From Epiperipatus broadwayi (lineage: Eukaryota; Onychophora; Udeonychophora; Euonychophora; Peripatidae), in the NCBI GenBank assembly GCA_028023455.1, contig JAQFVV010012496.1:186001-250000 (forward strand): 64,000 bases of DNA. The letters are read 5' to 3'. The notes under the pieces were generated by a model. It was not told the DNA's origin. It searched no databases and saw only the letters and a list, made by a program, of their open reading frames with translations. Shown here in pieces: positions 57,672-64,000 of this stretch. Every line of letters starts with the position of its first letter. Positions within the stretch are counted from its first letter, which is position 1. A program made the translations under genes and the position numbers.

Positions 57672-57827
57672 AATGTCTTTAGAAAAAAATAACTTTATTT
57701 AAATATTCCAAATACATCCAACTGTTAATAATAGCAATGAAATAGGTTAGTATATGCACAACGTTTTGAGAGGTATTAGTCTCCCCTCTTCTTCAGGTGT
57801 TGCTGGCCTGACCAGTGACAGTATTAG

Positions 57828-57906
57828 CATGACATTCGAGCCTGGGTCCTAAGATTTTGATTTTTGAATTTTAAGGTAACGCTCTAACCAATCGAGCCAT
57901 CCTGCC
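57828..57906 (-). mobile_element. SINE E head, tRNA-like
   Basis: Minus strand ggcaggatggctcgattggt, tagagcgttaccttaaaatt, then gacccaggctcgaatgtcat: box A and box B regions of a class II-like tRNA. Downstream are gtcactggtcaggccagcaa and the cacctgaagaagagg hairpin. The best-preserved E head in the window. Confidence 0.6.
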
Positions 57907-58261
57907 AAAGGAAACGGTCTCTAGTAATTTCATATACTTATCTACGAGGTTCCTCATGATTTCTCCACTTTTTCCTAAGAGCAAAGTTGATTAGTGGTTT
58001 CCATACATTAAATAAAGTTAATTGTTTCTAAAGACATTCAATACATATATTATTAGATGATGAAAATAGTCCAATATAAAAAAATACAAATATATTTCAC
58101 CTGTTTTCAATTCCAATTCAAAAATAAAACAGGTACACCAATTCATAATTTGTTTTGTCTTGAACTACTTTGCACTTCAGAAGTCCGTACGACATGGTGA
58201 CCATTGAGAGTGAATTTTTAAATTTTAACTTTGGCTTATTGTGAATTGGTATATTTAGGCT

Positions 58262-58264
58262 AAT

Positions 58265-58298
<34 letters not shown>

Positions 58299-58300
58299 TA
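58262..58300. repeat. (CA)n(TA)n microsatellite
   Basis: acacacacacacac passes directly into atatatatatat. Confidence 0.9.
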
Positions 58301-58622
58301 AAAAAATAAAAAAATCTCCGAATGCTGTACTAAACAACAACAATAATACTATTTAGATACATCACCTAGAAATGTCTTAATTTCGAATAAGTTTATGTAA
58401 TATTTCATGTTATAACATTTTTTAATATTTCAAAGATATAATAACTGTAATTTATACCAATACAATGCCTTCCAGGGAATCTTAATGCAAAAAAAAAAAG
58501 AAGAAACAATTTTTCAATATATATATAAAGAGCCTGCTAATAGCTCTAAACAAGCTTATTTTTTTAATTTTTTTTTATGATAAATGCTACAAGAGAAAAT
58601 ACATGAAGCCTTTATCTATGAT

Positions 58623-58679
58623 GGTCTCTATCTCCAGACCGGTTTCAAGCTATGGCTCTCATCAGTGAGGAGCTAGGAC
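58623..58679 (-). ncRNA. Hammerhead ribozyme, family D (core intact, C17)
   Basis: Minus strand: outer stem I GTC with GAC, inner TCCTCA with TGGAGA (one C/A mismatch), CTGATGA, stem II GAGC-CATA-GCTT, GAAA, palindromic stem III ACCGGT, C17. All core bases fit and C17 is the preferred cleavage base. Stem III cannot close within one molecule, but ACCGGT would give a strong 6-bp helix between two molecules. This and 25831-25891 are the best test cases. Confidence 0.8.
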
Positions 58680-58884
58680 ATTAGATTCAAAATATTAACT
58701 CAAGCCAAGCATTTATCTATATTAAATTGCTAAGTCTACTAATATATAGGATCACTGAATTTAGTTCAGGCTCATATATTTTCTTTGGGTAAAGAGCTGA
58801 GTTTGAAGACATGTAGGTGTCTGAAGATTTGGATCTTTTTCTTAATATTTAAGAATTAGATAAATGCTTGGCTTGAGTTAATAT

Positions 58885-58935
58885 TTTAAATCTAATGTCC
58901 TAGCTCCTCACTGATGGGGACTATCATAGATAAAG
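58885..58935 (+). ncRNA. Hammerhead remnant, family D (core deleted)
   Basis: taatgtcctagctcctcactg, atg then jumps to gggactatcatagat: stem II, GAAA, stem III and the cleavage site have been removed in the right arm of the fold-back. Confidence 0.6.
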
Positions 58936-59039
58936 GCTTCAGGTATTTTCTCTTGTAGCATTTATCATAAAAAAATAATTAAAAAAATAAGCTCGTTTAG
59001 ACCTATTAGCAGGCTCTTTATATATTCCATATTGGTAAT

Positions 59040-62000
59040 ACAAGCTATATAGGTCATGTGACATATGACTGATTTTTACTAATATATATATATATATAGC
59101 GATATTGAATTTTTAACAAATAAAGTCCCATTAACAAACAAATTTAGATAAAATATATTAATGATTCTTTATAGTCATTTATTTCATGCCATGTGAAGTT
59201 TGAAATGGAGGGTGTAGTGTCTGATGGGTGATCCAGAGATGCAATAAGTAGATCATCTGAATTGGGATCAGAAAGGATCTGGAGATACCAGGATTGATTC
59301 TGACACTCATAAGTCTGGTGCTCAAATGGCTTGTAAACTATCAAACAATAAATCAATATACTTCTTTTTTAATTTATTACATTAAAATTATACTGTTTAT
59401 AGTTCAAATATAGATGGTAAACTTTATTAAAGATATCTCTCTCTCTATATATATATATATTGTGCCCTTTTCTATAGGTCAATGATGGTTATAAATGGTC
59501 AATTACTAAAAAAATTTAAAATTAATATTATATAGTATTTAATATTATAAACTATAGTTAAACAGTAAAAGATTAATGTGATATATTTAATAATAAGTAT
59601 TGTGATGGTGGGGATTGTATCTAGTTCTATATTTTTCTAAATTATTTTCCAAAATTTTATATAATTATTTTAAATAATATAAGTAGCAAATTTATTAAGA
59701 CAGATAAAACTAGACTAAACACTGGAAATGTCTACGTGACTGTCTGGAATATTTTATGTATAAGCACCAGTTTAAATTAATACAAATAATTAAAATATTT
59801 AAATAGTATATTATAGAGCTGGATGGAATTGTCACACATCATAATAAAAAATAAGTATTATACATTTTTATTAATTATTGTTTCAAAATTATTTTAAAAG
59901 TAATTAAATTGTAATAGATAATAATTGATTTAAATAATAATAGGTTAATATTTAAGTCTATTACCTCACGATTTTAAAACTTTAGAAATTGTTTATAAAC
60001 CAAAGTAGGGAGTGACCAATAAAAAGATAGATCTTGGCAGACAACAAAAATCTCGCCAATTAATTGTATAAACTAGGAGAACAAAAATGTGTTGACTCCA
60101 GAGCAGAGGTAAAATTTTAAGCTCTTTAAAATTTCTTTCTTTCTTCAATTTATTAGTCAATTTTATTATAACTTTAATAATATCTTTGAAAGAAACCAAC
60201 TGACAATTTAAAATCTTCCGAAGAGAATCTTAGAATAAATTTTTAAAAAAGTTCTCATAATAATGTTTCACTAACTCCACAGTAACCTGCCAGTGGATTC
60301 TATCAAAATATAATCTGAATTTTCAATAAAAAATGGATAGATTCTGAAAACCAAGTTGTAAATTTTATAATATTCCAAAAATGTTAATGTCGTTCGTTGA
60401 TATAGTTTGTATAGCGTATTACTATGAAAACTGCTTTCGTGCGTATAAAATTAATGAAAGGACATTGTGCGCAAAGTTAATGAATATAAGGGAAAATAAA
60501 AATAAATATTATTCGTATAAGAATAAATGGACAAAAAGAATTTTTATTATTGAAATAATTTGAATTGCTTTCTTTAAGATGACTTGAGCAAATACTCTAG
60601 AAATAGTTAAAGATCGAAATGCTGTATATAAAATAATAATGAATGAAAGTGAAATTTACCAAGGAAAATATTTGCCTAAAGAAGAAAAAAATATTTTACA
60701 GAGAAATAAATATAAAATATTGGATCCATGGAAAATGCAATTGGTACCGTAATTATTAAATAATTGTAGTTCTGCTAGAAATAAAGATGCATCAACGCGC
60801 CGAGGTAATATTCGCCCGAACATTAAAAGCTTCGTGGGATAACTAAATAAAATGTTTTCTAATAATTTTGAATTAAACATTAAAATTAAAGATCGTCTAA
60901 ACAGTTTACTAAATGGACTAATTTATTTAAAACTTTAATAATCAGAAAGGAGAACATTTGGACAAAAGAAGAAATAATAAATATTATGGGACTAACCAAG
61001 ATTTACCGCCAGAAAAATATGTGATTATGGTTTAAATTATTTTCTTTATTAATCTAAGTTAAACATTAAGTTTTAGATAGCGATAGGGAAAACAAATACA
61101 TTAATTCGTGATATAACATTATATAAAATAATATGTTTTGATTTTGAATGTTCAAATAAAATTGTATGTGTGTGAAAATTTGTATATTTGCGATGCTCGA
61201 AGAGAAAGAAACCTACTACGAACTCTAATAGGAAGGTAAAGATTATTTTGGTAACATTTTATAGTTATTAATGATATAATGTATGTTTTATTTATTTAGA
61301 TCAGCTGTGAATCGAATGAATGTAATGCAAAAGTTTTATTGTTATAATTATTGTAAAACACATTTTGAAAAACAACAATCTAAAACACTTTGAGATGTGA
61401 TTAGATTTTTTAAAAAATATACATATGATAATCATTTTATGTGTTATTAATATAGTTCAATATAACCGATGGTTATGTCATATTTTCTGTTAATTTTTCT
61501 GATTAGGATATTTAAGTGTTATTTTAACAAAACATAGATGTTGAACCGATAGTGTAATAAAGCAAGACAAATTGTTCTTATGGAATAGGGAAATGTTTTA
61601 TATTAGTGAATTTTGTTTATTGTTTTAAATGGTAGTTAGTTTTATCGATGTTGGATACAGTAAAAATCTTGAGAGATAGTTTGGGTAGTGACTTGGTAGT
61701 ATGTGGAAATTCGGAAACCAAGAGGATGTATTAAAAAACGAGGAGGCTACAGGGAATGAAATAATAAGTAGTTCTAGATGGTAATCAGCGTAGTTAACAA
61801 AGCCCTACGACTGTTACACATGTTGTCATGGACAGTGTTATTTTTATATTTCTTATGAATCGTATTAGATGTTTGGTAAAGCTGAATAAATAGCTGCCAC
61901 ATCATGCTTATCGCCAGGGTTATTAGACAATGAATGTCGGCCCTATTTACACTGTTCCATACATTTTGAAGTATATAGTTTGATAAGTTATCTATTTATC

Positions 62001-64000
62001 TTCCCGATATCCTATACATCTTTCGCTATCTTTATCTGTATTTCTTGCAACTACATCGTTATATGATAAGTATATTAAAAAAAAAAGAAACAATAGATAT
62101 TTTAGAATGTATGTCATGCTGTTATTTGAAATAAGAATAGTTAAGTATTAACAAAGAGTAGATTATGATTATTGAAAGAGAGATGCAGATATCCTAAGAA
62201 AGGAAGGAGTCAGAGAATTATTTAATTTTTTAAGAAATGAACTATAATTTTATAAAATATATCCAAATAGAAATATACAAAAATATTAAATATGATTTAA
62301 CGTTTTCTTATTGTTGATTATATTTAAAAATATAAGTATTGCATATTTAAAGAATATAATAACATTCGATAATTATAATATATGTGAAACTGAAACAGGT
62401 GATAATTAAACTCGTGTTATGGCATTATACATGAGTATGGTTTATGGAATGAATGTATTAGAGTTTACGAGCATTAGAGAACAAACGTTATAGGTAGTAA
62501 TAATATTTGAACAATATGCAGAGTGACTTATATAGAGTTACAAGAAAATGTAATTTTTTTAAGAGAAAAAAACCATATTGATTGTAAATTTATAATGTTA
62601 TCAATGACGTTTATCCACATAGATAATTTATAATACGGTAACTTTAATATGAAAAGGTAAAGAATAGTATTACTCATAAAATAGTTAAAATAAGTAATAT
62701 AATAAACCTAATGAGAAATAAATAAATAACTTATAAAAGGTATAATAATTTTAAATTAACTATAAAAGAAATCTAAAAATGTATAATTCAACTATTGTAG
62801 CGTAAAGAAAAATGAGGATATCCCTTGTAAATAAATGTAAATAGATTTGTTTGTTTTATCTTAATTTTGATTGTTGTTAATAAAATTCTAAAATTTGTTT
62901 ATTAAAACTTGTGTCTGAGTTTTGTTTTCTCTACATCATTGCATGAATTCACAGGATGTGTTTACCGTCATTAAAATAAGTATATAATTGTTTGCACAAA
63001 ATATAAATAGAGAAGTATATTTAATCTTAAATATTTATTGATGTTTTTTTTTTTTTGTAATTGAATAATTATAAAATTGCATTGCGTTACTGGTCATAAA
63101 TCCATTGTCATAATAATTTGCTAAATTGTATGCTATTAGCTGCCACTTGCTTCATTTATCAGATTATCTAAACACTGCCACTTACTAATTTATTTTATTA
63201 CTTAAAGATAAAAAAAAAAAAAGGAGGATATTAGATTATTAACTAATTTATTACGGTTATAAATTTGCGATAAAAGAAAAGCTGTACTAGTTAGATTAAA
63301 CAATGAAGATTGTGATTATTATTATTATTGTTTTTATTATTAATCTAATTTCAGAGTAGTAAATTATGACAGAAAATCCCTTATCATATTTTGCTACCTT
63401 ATTTTAATTTAACCTTGAATAAATTTAAGAACCTGAGATTATTTCATTTGAGCTAGATAATTACTATTATTGTTATTATAGATAAAAGATTAATACTTTA
63501 ATTGTTAAATGAGTTTTAGTGATTAGAAGTTGCAGAAGTCATAAGAATACTATGTAGTTATTATATGTAATAGTAGTATAAGGGGGGATAGTGTTCTTAT
63601 GCTATTGAGGTGGTATCCGATGGGATATTATCTCAATGTAATCTACTTTGTCACCCTTATTTCCACTTCTAGTCTCATGAATTCTGGAATAGTTATTTGA
63701 GTTAGTTTAAAACAGAACCTAAGTTAATTTTTAAGAAACCTGAGCTAGTAAAGCATTTAATTGAATATCTCATTAATTATTAGAGCTAGAACGCGGTTAG
63801 GCGATTTTCACTATATTATAATTATTTGGGGGGAAGTGGAGTACACATATACACGTAGGGTGAGAGGGTAGATTGTGGCGTAACGTGGTGGGCTCGAGGT
63901 GTACATGGTTACACATAGTGGAGGTCAGAATATATATATATATAATTAGTTTCCAACCAGTAACCACCTAAACATTCACGGTAAATATAGCAACCAATAT
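59040..64000. other. AT-rich stretch, nothing supported
   Basis: No repeat shared with the rest of the window was noticed. The open frames at 59144, 59993, 60381 and 60656 are short, Lys/Asn/Ile-rich and lack domains. The interval 60600-61020 reads as several open pieces separated by stops and could be a very old pseudogene, but I cannot identify it. At 62870-62920 an aataaa followed by tattaaaacttgtgtctgag looks like a polyadenylation or LTR-type region, unproven. The last 200 bp is GC-richer. Confidence 0.4.

Larger units (their letters stand above)
57540..58095. repeat. Fold-back E, second copy
   Basis: The outer arms (tttgtgatgatggtgttcta, tattggactattaccatcat; mirrored at 58035-58090) match 12255-12945. 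The left arm holds a (TA)n run at about 57597-57671 and a leftward tRNA-like head (57828-57906) with ggcaggatggctcgattggt and ttagagcgttacc. The right arm has lost its head. Confidence 0.75.
58525..59030. repeat. Family D fold-back element
   Basis: Left arm 58527-58740 (gagcctgctaatagctctaa, tttatgataaatgctacaag, gaagcctttatctatga, the ribozyme, aactcaagccaagcatttat) mirrors the right arm 58850-59025. The right arm lacks about 33 bp that include the ribozyme core. Each outer end is the D unit start seen at 25803. Confidence 0.85.

Overview
This window looks like intergenic or heterochromatic DNA from a multicellular animal, probably an invertebrate. It is very AT-rich, has no intact protein-coding gene and no recognisable host exon, and is filled with decayed animal-type repeats: an RTE-like LINE, a Penelope-like retroelement (PLE) with a GIY-YIG endonuclease, tRNA-derived SINEs, a likely hAT MITE, a gag remnant, tandem satellites and many fold-back (inverted-repeat) elements. 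A mollusc, flatworm or cnidarian would all fit; I cannot name the species.

The main result is that four of the repeat families (called A, B, C and D here) carry type I hammerhead ribozyme (HHR) motifs. Copies show C3-U-G-A-N-G-A9, a hairpin (stem II), G12-A-A, and a very short stem III (often palindromic as a sequence, such as ACCGGU, ACUAGU or AUACGUAU). A cleavage nucleotide H17 follows, then a stem I with an internal loop. Stem II shows compensatory changes between copies. Nine copies keep every core nucleotide I can check: 3769-3825(-), 13048-13112(-), 25831-25891(-), 27564-27630(-), 35671-35735(-), 36146-36210(-), 36593-36657(+), 55970-56026(-) and 58623-58679(-). Two more (42269-42330 and 47406-47470) keep the core with weaker stems. 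At 35.6-36.3 kb two intact-core ribozymes lie on the same strand exactly 475 nt apart, the layout expected of a retrozyme-like unit that could release a 475-nt RNA. Family C shows the same tandem layout at about 454-470 nt and family D at about 378 nt. Most other copies sit in fold-backs whose two ribozymes point outward from the centre.

Family B appears tied to the PLE. On the minus strand the downstream flank of a B ribozyme runs straight into the PLE reverse transcriptase at 41.8-41.3 kb, so B may be the terminal repeat (pLTR) of that PLE, with A, C and D as related or non-autonomous relatives. PLEs with HHRs are known from published work; the specific families, the inverted layout and the tandem units here are read directly from the sequence.

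Layout: 1-3.2 kb, AT-rich with one fold-back; 3.2-6.4 kb, D and C pieces, a fold-back (F) split by a SINE, a second SINE and a third-type tRNA-like head; 6.9-8.1 kb, a satellite; 8.6 kb, the tail of a different LINE; 9.2-9.9 kb, C tandem; 11 kb, a hairpin repeat; 12.3-13.6 kb, E and A fold-backs; 13.7-14.7 kb, an RTE LINE fragment; 15.9-17.7 kb, a 365-bp satellite; 17.7-21.3 kb, gag remnant and possible LTR; 23.5-29.6 kb, LINE fragment plus B, D, J and C elements; 30-34.8 kb, fold-backs and a tandem repeat; 35.6-36.8 kb, A tandem and B; 39.7-42.4 kb, PLE with nested B elements; 43.6-50.5 kb, B, SINEs, A and C; 50.8 kb, hAT-like MITE; 52.1-57.2 kb, B, the near full-length LINE, D, A and a truncated LINE; 57.5-59 kb, E and D fold-backs; 59-64 kb, AT-rich with nothing I can support.

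No transposable element here looks able to move by itself: every coding element is broken by stops and frameshifts. The live candidates are the RNA-level ones, the ribozymes and SINE heads, which need no protein reading frame.
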